From: Actinomycetota bacterium
GTDB lineage: Bacteria; Actinomycetota; Thermoleophilia; Solirubrobacterales; Solirubrobacteraceae
Direction of reading: 5' to 3'
DNA: 64,000 bases
NCBI GenBank assembly: GCA_018268595.1
Contig: JAFDWH010000009.1
Span: forward strand, 1-64,000
Part shown: in pieces, positions 50,052 to 58,124 of the stretch
How positions within the stretch are numbered: position 1 is the first letter of the stretch
How the letters are laid out: each line of letters starts with the position of its first letter
Notes under the pieces: model-generated
The model's database searches: none
Told to the model about the DNA's origin: nothing
What the model saw: only the letters and a program-made list of their open reading frames with translations
Made by a program: the position numbers and the translations under genes

Positions 50052-51875
50052 ATGGCCAGCGCCCCCGCAGCCGCCCAGCAGCCCGACGATCCCGAGGTCG
50101 CGGGCGTCGCCTGGGACCTCGAGCCGCTCGTCCGCGGCGAGGGCGAGACGGGCGTGCGGGCGCTGCTCGACGAGGCGGCCGCGCGCGCGGAGACGTTCGC
50201 GACGGCGCACGCCGGCAAGGTCGCCGAGCTGGACACGGACGGGCTGCGCGCCGCGATGGAGGAGCTGGCGGCGATCAGCGAGCTGGTCGGCCGCGCCGGC
50301 TCGTACGCCTCGCTGCGCTTCGCCGTCGACACGGCCGATCCCGCGTTCGGCGCGCTGCTCCAGCACGTGCAGGAGCGCGCCACGGCGATCCAGACGACGC
50401 TGCTGTTCTTCGAGCTGGAGTGGGCGGCGCTCGACGACGAGCGCGCCGAGGCGCTGCTCGCCGACCCCGGCCTCGCCTTCTGCGCGCACCACCTGCGCAG
50501 CGAGCGCCGCTACCGCCCCTACCTGCTCAGCGAGCCGGAGGAGCGGATCCTCAACGAGAAGGCGATCAGCGCCCGCAGCGCCTGGACGCGCCTGTTCGCC
50601 GAGCTGATGTCGGCGACGAAGGTCACGCTGCCGGACGTGGAGGAGCCGGTGGCGCTCGAGCAGGCGCTCGCGCGCCTGTCCGGCCCCGACCGCGAGCAGC
50701 GGCGCGCGGCGGCGGCGGCGGTGACCGCGGCGCTCCAGCCGGGGATCCGCACGCGCGCCTCGATCTACAACACGCTGCTGCACGACAAGGCGGTCGACGA
50801 CCGCCTGCGCGGCTACTCGCACTGGCTCGCGTCGCGCAACCTCGCGAACGAGGCGAGCGACGCGTCGGTCGAGGCGCTCGTCGGCGCGGTGCGCGCGCGC
50901 TACGACATCCCCCAGCGCTGGTACCGCCTGAAGGCGCGGCTGCTGGGCGTCGAGCAGCTCGCCGACTACGACCGCGCGGCGACGGTCGCGACCGAGGACG
51001 AGACGTTCGCGTGGGCCGACGCGCGCGAGCTGGTGCTCGACGCGTACGGCAGCTTCTCGCCCGAGCTGGGCGCGCTCGCGCGGCGCTTCTTCGACGAGCG
51101 CTGGATCGACGCGCCCGTGCGCCCCGGCAAGCGCGGCGGCGCGTTCTGCTCCTACACCGTCCCGTCCGCGCACCCGTACGTGCTGCTCAACTACACCTCG
51201 CGCCGGCGCGACGTGCTGACGCTCGCGCACGAGCTGGGCCACGGGGTGCACGCCGCGCTGGCGGCGCCGCAGGGCGTCTTCCACCAGTCGACGCCGCTGA
51301 CGCTCGCCGAGACCGCCTCCGTGTTCGGCGAGGCACTCGTGTTCGGGCGGCTGCTGGAGGCGGCCGGCACGCCGGAGTCGCGCCTCGCGCTGCTGGCGGA
51401 GGCGATCGAGGGCGCGATCGCGACCGTCTTCCGCCAGACCGCGATGCACCGCTTCGAGCACCTCGTCCACACCACGCGCCGCGAGCAGGGCGAGCTGTCG
51501 GTCGAGCGCTTCTCCGCGCTGTGGAGCGAGACGCAGGAGGAGCTGTTCGGCGACGCGGTCGAGGTGACCGACGGCTACCGCGCGTGGTGGTCCTACATCC
51601 CCCACTTCGTCAACACGCCCGGCTACGTCTACGCGTACGCGTACGGGCAGCTGCTCGCGCTGTCGGTCTACCGCCGCTACGAGGAGGAGGGCGCCGGCTT
51701 CGTGCCCGACTACCTGCGGCTGCTGAGCGCCGGCGGCTCGATGGCGCCGGAGGCGCTCGGCCGCGTCGTCGGGATCGACCTCGCCGACCCCGGCTTCTGG
51801 GACGCCGGCCTCGCGCTCGTGGAGCAGCAGCTCACGGCCGCGGAGCAGGCCGCGCGCGACGCCGGACGCGCGTAG
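50052..51875 (+). CDS. pepF: Oligoendopeptidase F-like M3 metallopeptidase
   Basis: A cytosolic zinc peptidase (607 aa) that degrades oligopeptides. The zinc site HELGHGVH is near residue 392, with the third-ligand Glu in LAETASVFGEALV about 25 residues on. Also visible are the PGKRGGAFCSYTVPSAHPYVLLNY approach and the substrate loop HFVNTPGYVYAYAYGQLLA, both strongly conserved. The N-terminal 200 residues are the helical lobe. Divergent from the riboswitch-rpf transcript. The P-type ATPase gene follows almost directly, with its ribosome-binding site touching this gene's stop. Confidence 0.94.
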   Translation: MASAPAAAQQPDDPEVAGVAWDLEPLVRGEGETGVRALLDEAAARAETFATAHAGKVAELDTDGLRAAMEELAAISELVGRAGSYASLRFAVDTADPAFGALLQHVQERATAIQTTLLFFELEWAALDDERAEALLADPGLAFCAHHLRSERRYRPYLLSEPEERILNEKAISARSAWTRLFAELMSATKVTLPDVEEPVALEQALARLSGPDREQRRAAAAAVTAALQPGIRTRASIYNTLLHDKAVDDRLRGYSHWLASRNLANEASDASVEALVGAVRARYDIPQRWYRLKARLLGVEQLADYDRAATVATEDETFAWADARELVLDAYGSFSPELGALARRFFDERWIDAPVRPGKRGGAFCSYTVPSAHPYVLLNYTSRRRDVLTLAHELGHGVHAALAAPQGVFHQSTPLTLAETASVFGEALVFGRLLEAAGTPESRLALLAEAIEGAIATVFRQTAMHRFEHLVHTTRREQGELSVERFSALWSETQEELFGDAVEVTDGYRAWWSYIPHFVNTPGYVYAYAYGQLLALSVYRRYEEEGAGFVPDYLRLLSAGGSMAPEALGRVVGIDLADPGFWDAGLALVEQQLTAAEQAARDAGRA

Positions 51876-51885
51876 GAGCGGCGCC

Positions 51886-54285
51886 ACGGCTGCCGTCGCG
51901 GGGCTGACGGAGCGGGAGGCGCGCGACCGCCTGGCGCGCCGGCCCCCGCCGCGCGCGGTTGCGACGAGCCGCTCCTACCGCTCGATCGTCGTCGCGAACG
52001 TCTTCACCGTCTTCAACGCGATCCTCGCCGTCGCGGGCGTCGTGACGCTTGCGTTCGGCGACTGGCGCGACGCGCTGTTCCTGGGGATCCTCGTCGCCAA
52101 CACGGCGATCGGGATCGCGCAGGAGGTGCGCGCGAAGCGCGCGCTCGACCGGCTCGCCGCCTTGGTGGCGCCGACCGCGACCGTCGTGCGCGACGGCGTC
52201 GCGCGGCGGCTGCACGTCGACGAGGTGGTCCCCGGCGACCTCGTGCGCGCAGAGGCCGGCGACCAGGTCGTCGCCGACGGGGTCGTGGCGTCCTCGGAGG
52301 GGCTGGAGGTCGACGAGTCGATCCTCACGGGCGAGTCGGCGCCGATTGCGCGGCATGCCGACGAGCGGCTGCGGTCGGGGTCGTTCGTCGCCGAGGGCGC
52401 GGGGACGTACGTGGTGGAGGCGGTCGGCGCGGCCAGCTACGCCGAGCGCGTCGCCGGCGAGGCGCGCGCGTTCCGTCACCCGCGCTCGCCGCTCGAGCGC
52501 GCGCTCAACCGCTTGCTGCTGCTGCTCGTCGCCGTGATGGTGCCGCTCGGCGCGCTGCTGATCGCGGTGCTGGCGGCGCGCGACGAGCCGACGCACAGAG
52601 CCGTCTCGACGGCCGTCGCCGGCGTGCTCGCGCTCGTGCCGGAGGGGCTGCTGCTGCTGAGCGGGCTGACGATGGCGGTCGCGGCGCTGCGGATGGCGCG
52701 GCGCGGCGTGCTGGCGCAGCAGCTCAACGCGGTCGAGTCGCTCGCCTCGGTCGACGTGCTGTGCTGCGACAAGACCGGCACGCTGACGGAGCGCACGCTG
52801 CGGCTCGTCGGCGTCGTGCCGGCGGACGGCGGCGACGAGCGGGCGCTGCGCGCGGCGCTCGCACGCTACGCCGCCTGCTGGGAGCGCGGCGACGAGACGC
52901 TCGACGCGCTCGCGGGCGCGGACGGCGCCGCCCCGGCGGCGGCTGTGGCGACCGCGGAAAACGCGGACGCCGCGGACGCCGACGAGCGCGTGCCGTTCTC
53001 CTCGCGCCGGCGCTGGGGCGCCGTGCGGCTCGACGGCACCACGCTCGTGCTCGGCGCGCCGGAGGCGCTCCCGCTCGGCGACGCGCTGGCGGCGCGCGCC
53101 GGCGCCGAGATGGCGGGCGGCCGCCGCACGCTCGCGCTGTGCGCGACCGGCGAGCCGCTCGGCGACCGCGGACCGGAGGCGGCGCCGCCGGCGCGCCTGC
53201 GCCCGCTCGGGCTCGCGCTGCTGGCGGAGCGGCTGCGACCGAACGCGCGCGAGACGCTCGCCTACCTGCGCGAGCAGGGCGTCGCGGTGAAGGTCTTCTC
53301 CGGTGACGCGCCCGCGACCGTCGCGGCGATCGCGCACGACCTGCGACTGGCCGGAGACGACGGGGTCGTGGCGCTCGACGGGCGCGAGCTGCCGGCGGAC
53401 GACGACGCGCTCGCCGCGCTGGCCGCGCGCGCGACCGTCGTCGGCCGCGTCTCGCCCGAGGGCAAGCGCCGGCTCGTGCGCGCGCTGGCGGCGCAGGGCC
53501 GCTACGTCGCGATGGTCGGCGACGGCGTCAACGACGTGCCGGCGCTGAAGGCCTCGCGGCTCGCCCTCGCGCAGGGCAGCGGCACGCAGATGGCGCGCGC
53601 GGTCGCCGACCTCGTGCTGGTCGAGGGCGACTTCGCGGTCGTGCCGCGGCTCGTCGGCGAGGGTCGGCAGATCCTGCGCAACGTGCAGCGCGTGGCGAAG
53701 CTGTTCGTCAGCAAGTCGGTGTTCGCCGCGGTCGTCGTGGTGACGCTCGGCGTCTCGTCCGTCGCCTACCCGTTCCTGCCGCGCCACCTCAGCCTGGCGT
53801 CGTCGTTCGCGATCGGGATCCCCGCGTTCGTGCTGGCGCTCGCCCCGAGCGCGGGCCGCTGGGAGCCGGCCGGCTTCCTGCGCGAGGTCGCGTGCTTCGC
53901 CGTCCCGGGCGGGCTGGCGCTGGCGGCCGGCGTGATCGCCTCGTACCTCGTCGCGCTCGAGCTGCTCGGCTTCGCGACGATCGACGCGCGCACGGTCGCG
54001 ACCTCCGTGCTCGTGCTGGTGGGGCTGTACCTCGTGTGGCTGCTGGAGGCTGACGGGAGGCCCGGGTCGTCGCTGCGCCGGCGCCTCGTGCTGCTGCTGT
54101 GCCTCCTGCTTGCCGCCGGCTACGTCGCGATGCTGGCGCTCCCTCCCATGCGGCGCTTCTTCGCGCTGAGCGCGCCCGATCCGGCGATCGTCGCGCTCAG
54201 CGCCGCGGGCACGCTGTTCGGCACGGCGCTCGCGCGTGCGGGCACGCGCCGCGCCGCCGCGCGCGAGCGCGTCGCGACAGGCTGA
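51886..54285 (+). CDS. Cation-transporting P-type ATPase (HAD-IC), apparent ACG start
   Basis: A P-type pump of about 799 residues. The N-terminal cation-ATPase segment (GLTEREARDRLARRPPPRA, then RSYRSIVVANVFTVFNAIL) is encoded between 51901 and 52020, upstream of the first GTG. Between the in-frame stop at 51724 and GTG 52042 there is no ATG, GTG or TTG. An ACG at 51886 lies 7 nt after AGGAG (51874-51878), exactly where a start is expected. Later motifs: LTGES, PEGLLLLSG, CDKTGTLTE, GDAPATV and GDGVNDVPALKAS. Ten or so membrane helices. The transported ion (Ca, Mg or K) cannot be deduced. A start at 52042 would delete the first helix. Confidence 0.82.
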   Translation, partial: TAAVAGLTEREARDRLARRPPPRAVATSRSYRSIVVANVFTVFNAILAVAGVVTLAFGDWRDALFLGILVANTAIGIAQEVRAKRALDRLAALVAPTATVVRDGVARRLHVDEVVPGDLVRAEAGDQVVADGVVASSEGLEVDESILTGESAPIARHADERLRSGSFVAEGAGTYVVEAVGAASYAERVAGEARAFRHPRSPLERALNRLLLLLVAVMVPLGALLIAVLAARDEPTHRAVSTAVAGVLALVPEGLLLLSGLTMAVAALRMARRGVLAQQLNAVESLASVDVLCCDKTGTLTERTLRLVGVVPADGGDERALRAALARYAACWERGDETLDALAGADGAAPAAAVATAENADAADADERVPFSSRRRWGAVRLDGTTLVLGAPEALPLGDALAARAGAEMAGGRRTLALCATGEPLGDRGPEAAPPARLRPLGLALLAERLRPNARETLAYLREQGVAVKVFSGDAPATVAAIAHDLRLAGDDGVVALDGRELPADDDALAALAARATVVGRVSPEGKRRLVRALAAQGRYVAMVGDGVNDVPALKASRLALAQGSGTQMARAVADLVLVEGDFAVVPRLVGEGRQILRNVQRVAKLFVSKSVFAAVVVVTLGVSSVAYPFLPRHLSLASSFAIGIPAFVLALAPSAGRWEPAGFLREVACFAVPGGLALAAGVIASYLVALELLGFATIDARTVATSVLVLVGLYLVWLLEADGRPGSSLRRRLVLLLCLLLAAGYVAMLALPPMRRFFALSAPDPAIVALSAAGTLFGTALARAGTRRAAARERVATG

Positions 54286-54320
54286 CGCGTCGCGCGCATC
54301 AGTCGCTGCGCGCGACGCGT
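54285..54320. terminator. Perfect 13-bp bidirectional terminator hairpin
   Basis: ACGCGTCGCGCGC and GCGCGCGACGCGT around a 10-nt loop, between the convergent ATPase and FlgM genes. It touches the ATPase TGA and holds the FlgM stop in its loop. Confidence 0.65.
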
Positions 54321-54514
54321 TCGGCGATCAGCTCCTCGCGCACGGCGCGGTGGAAGAGCGCCCGGCGGACGAGCGCCTCGGCCAGCGCGTCGGCGTCGAC
54401 GTGGTACTCGCCCGCGGCGACCTGCCGCGCGAGCAGTCGCACGCGCGACGAGCGCGTGATGCGGTCGCGGCGGGCGCTGGTGATGCTCTGGATGCGGTCG
54501 TTGGTGGCGACCAT
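54299..54514 (-). CDS. FlgM-like anti-sigma-28 factor (71 aa)
   Basis: A short helical protein with the FlgM C-terminal pattern: RVRLLARQVAAGEYHVDADALAEALVRRAL, which in FlgM contacts the flagellar sigma factor FliA. The length is shorter than enteric FlgM (97 aa) but usual for Gram-positives. An AGGAGG site stands 5 nt before the ATG. No flagellar gene lies in the window. Whether it controls a motility sigma factor or another sigma-28-like factor is inference. Confidence 0.72.
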   Translation of the reverse strand: MVATNDRIQSITSARRDRITRSSRVRLLARQVAAGEYHVDADALAEALVRRALFHRAVREELIAERVARSD

Positions 54515-54548
54515 CGTTTCCTCCTGAGAGTCGATCTGACGTTCACGT

Positions 54549-54572
54549 GGCTTCGCTCCGGCGGAGCGAGCC
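54549..54572 (-). terminator. Hairpin after the Pro-rich repeat protein gene
   Basis: GGCTTCGCTCC, loop GGC, GGAGCGAGCC (one bulged base). It separates the Pro-rich gene from flgM. Confidence 0.5.
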
Positions 54573-54583
54573 GTTGCGATGCG

Positions 54584-55831
54584 TCAGACGACGGGAGGAG
54601 CGCGAGCGGCGGCGTTCGCCGTCGCGGGAGCGGCGTGGTCGTCGCGCGCGCCGGTGAAGGGGCGCTCGGCGTCGGCCAGCTGGATGACGATCTGCTCGGC
54701 GTCGATCGCGGCGTCGCGGTCGCTGCTCGCGCCGCCGGGCGCCGCGATGCCGCCACCGGCCGTGGCGACCGGGGACGTGCGCGTGTCGAGCGGCGCCGGC
54801 GGGCCGCGCAGCTGCGGCGGGTCGCTCTCGGCGCGGCGCGGATGCACGAGCGGGCGGGTCGCGATCGTGCCGTCGACCGCGGGTGCCGGAGCGGCGCCGA
54901 CGCCCATCGGCGCGCAGCCCGGCAGCGGGGCGATGCTGGCGATGGCGGTCTGCAGCTCGCCCGACTTGGGAACGGCGATCGTCCCGATGCCGAGCTTCGC
55001 GAGCGCCTCGCGGACGACCTTCGCCTGCTGGGCGGCCGTCTGGTCGGCGGTGGCCTTCGGCTTGGCCGGGGCCGTTGCGGTCGCGGGCGCCGGCGCGACC
55101 GGCTGGGCCGGCGGTCCGGACACCGGCATCGCCGCCAGCCCGGGGGTGGCGACCTGCTGCTCGCCCGACGGGACGGGGTCGGGCTGCTGCGCGGGCGCTC
55201 TGGCTTCTCTCGGGGCGGGGTCGGTCGGCGCCGGGTCGACCGGAGTGGGAAGCGGGTCGGCGGGCGGCGCGGGATCGGTCGGCGCGGGAGCGGGAGCGGG
55301 GTCGCTCGGGGTGGGCGCCGGCGCGGGGTCGCTCGGGGTGGGCGCCGGCGCGGGGTCGCTCGGGGTGGGCGCCGGCGCGGGGTCGGTCGGAGTGGGCGTC
55401 GGCGCGGGGTCGCTCGGAGTGGGCGTCGGCGCCGGGTCGCTCGGGGCGGGCGCCGGTGCGGGGTCGGTCGGAGTGGGCGTGGGGTCGCTCGGGGCCGGCG
55501 TCTGGTCGGCCGGCGGCGCCGGGTCGGCCGGCGCGGACGTGTCGGCCGGCGGCGCGGGGTCCGTCGGCGCGGGTTCGGCCGGCTGCGCCGGGTCGCTCGG
55601 AGCCGGCGCCGGGTCGGCGGGCGTCTGCTCGTCCGCGACCGTGTCGTGCGCCAGCGCTGCGGTCGCGAACGGGTGCGTGCGCCATGCGGGCTCCCCGCCG
55701 CGATCGGCGAAGGCGCGCGCCGGCAGCGTCGCCAGCAGCACGAGCACCGCGAGCAGGAGCGGCATGCGGCGAACGCGCGTCAGCTTGCGTGCGCGGGGTG
55801 CCGGTGCGGTGGACTGTCGACGAGCGTCCAT
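54584..55831 (-). CDS. Secreted Pro/Asp-repeat protein (415 aa)
   Basis: An envelope-spanning protein of unknown function. The N-terminal ~45 residues carry a basic start and a hydrophobic core (MPLLLAVLVLLATLPARAFA), that is, a signal peptide after an extended n-region; a start at the internal ATG 24 codons later is possible. Residues ~70-215 are nine-residue repeats of the type APTPSDPAP. After a Pro/Ala linker, residues ~260-410 contain a modest helical region (AAQQAKVVREALAKLGIGTIAV) and one Cys. It looks like a wall-crossing stalk presenting a small domain. It has an approximately 115-nt leader. Confidence 0.7.
   Translation of the reverse strand: MDARRQSTAPAPRARKLTRVRRMPLLLAVLVLLATLPARAFADRGGEPAWRTHPFATAALAHDTVADEQTPADPAPAPSDPAQPAEPAPTDPAPPADTSAPADPAPPADQTPAPSDPTPTPTDPAPAPAPSDPAPTPTPSDPAPTPTPTDPAPAPTPSDPAPAPTPSDPAPAPTPSDPAPAPAPTDPAPPADPLPTPVDPAPTDPAPREARAPAQQPDPVPSGEQQVATPGLAAMPVSGPPAQPVAPAPATATAPAKPKATADQTAAQQAKVVREALAKLGIGTIAVPKSGELQTAIASIAPLPGCAPMGVGAAPAPAVDGTIATRPLVHPRRAESDPPQLRGPPAPLDTRTSPVATAGGGIAAPGGASSDRDAAIDAEQIVIQLADAERPFTGARDDHAAPATANAAARAPPVV
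55298..55486 (-). repeat. 27-bp tandem repeat, about seven copies
   Basis: Unit GGGGTCGCTCGGGGTGGGCG plus seven bases on the plus strand, the first three copies identical and later ones diverging at G/A and C/G sites. It encodes the APTPSDPAP nonamer on the minus strand. Copy number may vary between strains. Confidence 0.75.
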
Positions 55832-56056
55832 GGGCGTTCTGCGGCGGTGCCTTCGATCTTCGTCGGCACCCCCGTCAAGCCTCTCAAGCGATTCGAAGCC
55901 GGAACATCGGGCGCCGACCCGATCTGGTCTGTCTTCTGACCATCCAGCGTAGTCGGACCGTTCGGACGTGTCATCGCTCGTGGTCCGCGCTGGCACATCC
56001 GCGCGCCCCCGGCTGCCGGCGCACCGGGCGTGCGGCGCGATCAGACTGTGTCCGCC
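55832..56056. other. Leader and promoter region between divergent genes
   Basis: The minus side has TACGCT (55946-55951) about 115 nt before the Pro-rich gene, then two leader hairpins: ATCGGG/CCCGAT at 55906-55923 and GGTGCC/GGCACC at 55846-55870. This suggests a structured 5' leader, but it matches no riboswitch class I know. On the plus side I see no good promoter for the SDR gene. Confidence 0.35.
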
Positions 56057-56860
56057 GTGACGAGCGCCTTCAGCACCCCCGTCGACCTCTCCCCCCTGCG
56101 CGACCGCGTCGCGCTCGTGACCGGCGGGGCGAGCGGCCTCGGCCGCGCGACCGCCGTCGCGCTCGCGGACGCGGGCGCCGAGGTGGTCGTCGCCGACCTG
56201 CCCGACAGCGCCGGCGCCCAGGTCGCGGCCGAGGTCGGCGGCCACTTCGTCGCGACCGACGTCTCCGACCTGGAGGCGAACCGGGCGATGGTCGCGTTCG
56301 TGCTGGAGCGCTGCGGCCGGCTCGACCTCGCGCACCTCAACGCCGGCGTCACGAGCGGCTGCGGCCTCGGCGAGGACTTCGACCTCGCGTCCTACCGGCG
56401 CGCGATGGGCGTGAACCTCGACGGCGTCGTGTTCGGCACGCACGCCGTCCTCGCCGGCCTGCGTCGCAACGACGGCCCGGAGCGCGGCGCGATCGTCGCG
56501 ACCGCGTCGCTGGCCGGCCTCACGGCCGTCCCGATGGAGCCGCTCTACGCCGCCAACAAGCATGGCGTCGTCGGGTTGGCGCGCTCGCTCGGCCCCGCGC
56601 TCGCGCTCGACGGGATCCGCTTCAACGCCGTCTGCCCCGGCTTCGCCGAGTCGGCGATGACCGCGCCGATCCGCGCGGGGCTCGAGGCGGCCGGCTTCGA
56701 GCTGATCCCCGCGGAGGTCGTCGCCGAGACGGTCGTGCGGCTGTTCGCGCTCGACGCGAGCGGCGAGTGCTGGTTCGTCCAGCAGGGTCGCGAGCCGGCG
56801 CCCTTCCAATTTCGCAACGTCCCCGGGCCGCGCCCGACGAAGTCCCCCGAGGAGGTCTGA
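56057..56860 (+). CDS. Short-chain dehydrogenase/reductase
   Basis: A 267-aa NAD(P)-dependent oxidoreductase with the classical SDR set: VALVTGGASGLGRATAVAL, VVVADLPDSAG (Asp favours NAD), LNAGV in place of NNAG, ATASLAG and active-site YAANKHGV. Starts at GTG 56030, 56048 or 56057 are possible; I give the last. The stop overlaps the ACAD start (TGATG), so both act in one pathway, perhaps oxidation of a 3-hydroxy- or 4-hydroxyacyl intermediate or of an alcohol. Confidence 0.87.
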   Translation: MTSAFSTPVDLSPLRDRVALVTGGASGLGRATAVALADAGAEVVVADLPDSAGAQVAAEVGGHFVATDVSDLEANRAMVAFVLERCGRLDLAHLNAGVTSGCGLGEDFDLASYRRAMGVNLDGVVFGTHAVLAGLRRNDGPERGAIVATASLAGLTAVPMEPLYAANKHGVVGLARSLGPALALDGIRFNAVCPGFAESAMTAPIRAGLEAAGFELIPAEVVAETVVRLFALDASGECWFVQQGREPAPFQFRNVPGPRPTKSPEEV

Positions 56861-58083
56861 TGGAGTTCGAGCTGAGCGATCGCGCGAAGGACTTCCGCGA
56901 GCGGCTGCAGGCGTTCCTGGACGAGCGCGTCTACCCCGCGGAGCGCGAGTACGTGGACGCCGTGCGCTCCGCGGCGACGCCGCACGTGCACCCGCCGCTG
57001 CTGGAGGAGCTGAAGGAGGAGGCGCGCCGGCGCGGGCTGTGGAACCTGTTCCTGCCGGATCCGGAGCATGGCGCCGGCCTGTCGTACCTCGACTACGCGC
57101 CGCTGGCCGAGCTGATGGGCCGCACGATGATCGGCGCCGAGGTCTGCAACTGCTCCGCGCCGGACACCGGCAACATGGAGGTGCTGCACCAGTTCGGCAA
57201 CGAGGAGCAGAAGGCGCAGTGGCTCCAGCCGCTGCTCGACGGCGAGATCCGCTCCGGCTTCGCGATGACCGAGCCCGACGTCGCCTCCTCGGACGCGACG
57301 AACGTCCAACTGCGGATGGAGCGCGACGGCGACGACTTCGTCCTCAACGGACGCAAGTGGTGGACGACCGGCGTCATGCACCCCAGATGCAGAATCCTGA
57401 TCGTGATGGGCAAGACGGAGCTGGAGGCGCCCGTCTACGCGCAGCAGTCGATGCTGCTCGTGCCGCTCGACACGCCGGGGCTGACCATCCTGCGCAGCCT
57501 GCCGGTGTTCGGCTACATGGACCCCGAGGGACACGGCGAGCTGGAGTTCGCCGACGTGCGCGTGCCGCAGGCGAACCTGATCGCGGGGCCGGGCGCCGGC
57601 TTCCTGATCGCGCAGGCGCGGCTCGGTCCCGGCCGCATCCACCACTGCATGCGCGCGCTCGGCGCCGCCGAGCGGGCGCTGGAGCTGCTGTGCGCGCGCG
57701 CCGACGCGCGCGAGACGTTCGGCAAGCCGGTCTCGACGCGCTCGAACATCCGTGACTGGATCGCGGAGGCGCGCATCGAGATCGAGATGGCGCGGCTGTT
57801 CGTGATGAAGACGGCGTGGCTGGTCGACACGGTCGGCGGCAAGAACGCGCGCGTCGAGGTCGCCGGCATCAAGGTCGCGGTGCCGAGCATCGCGCTGAAG
57901 ATCATCGACCGTGCGATCCAGGTGCACGGCGGCGCGGGCGTCTCCGACGACTTCCCGCTCGCGTGGATGTACGCGCACATGCGCACGCTGCGCCTCGCCG
58001 ACGGGCCCGACGAGGTGCACAAGCTGTCGATCGCGCGACGCGAGCTGCGGCGTCAGCGGGGCGAGGCCGAGCCGCTGATGTAG
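56860..58083 (+). CDS. ACAD10/11-like acyl-CoA dehydrogenase
   Basis: A flavoprotein of 407 aa. FAD and substrate motifs: GFAMTEPDVASSDATN, GRKWWTTGVMHPRC, DPEGHGELEFADVRVP, ARLGPGRIHHCMRALGAAERALEL, ETFGKPVS and IQVHGGAGVSDDFPLAW. The sequence pattern around TEPDVASSDATN and KWWTTG is that of the ACAD10/11 branch, whose members work with an APH-fold kinase to convert 4-hydroxyacyl-CoA through a phosphorylated intermediate to the enoyl-CoA. The kinase-like gene is at 60177, two genes away. GGAGG lies 4 nt before the ATG. Confidence 0.9.
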   Translation: MEFELSDRAKDFRERLQAFLDERVYPAEREYVDAVRSAATPHVHPPLLEELKEEARRRGLWNLFLPDPEHGAGLSYLDYAPLAELMGRTMIGAEVCNCSAPDTGNMEVLHQFGNEEQKAQWLQPLLDGEIRSGFAMTEPDVASSDATNVQLRMERDGDDFVLNGRKWWTTGVMHPRCRILIVMGKTELEAPVYAQQSMLLVPLDTPGLTILRSLPVFGYMDPEGHGELEFADVRVPQANLIAGPGAGFLIAQARLGPGRIHHCMRALGAAERALELLCARADARETFGKPVSTRSNIRDWIAEARIEIEMARLFVMKTAWLVDTVGGKNARVEVAGIKVAVPSIALKIIDRAIQVHGGAGVSDDFPLAWMYAHMRTLRLADGPDEVHKLSIARRELRRQRGEAEPLM

Positions 58084-58089
58084 CGGCAC

Positions 58090-58124
58090 CCGTCAGCTCC
58101 CGCCGTCGTCGCGGGAGCTGACGG
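58090..58124. terminator. Perfect 14-bp bidirectional terminator hairpin
   Basis: CCGTCAGCTCCCGC, loop CGTCGTC, GCGGGAGCTGACGG. It starts 7 nt after the ACAD stop and covers the last codons and stop of the sigma-factor gene. Confidence 0.65.
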
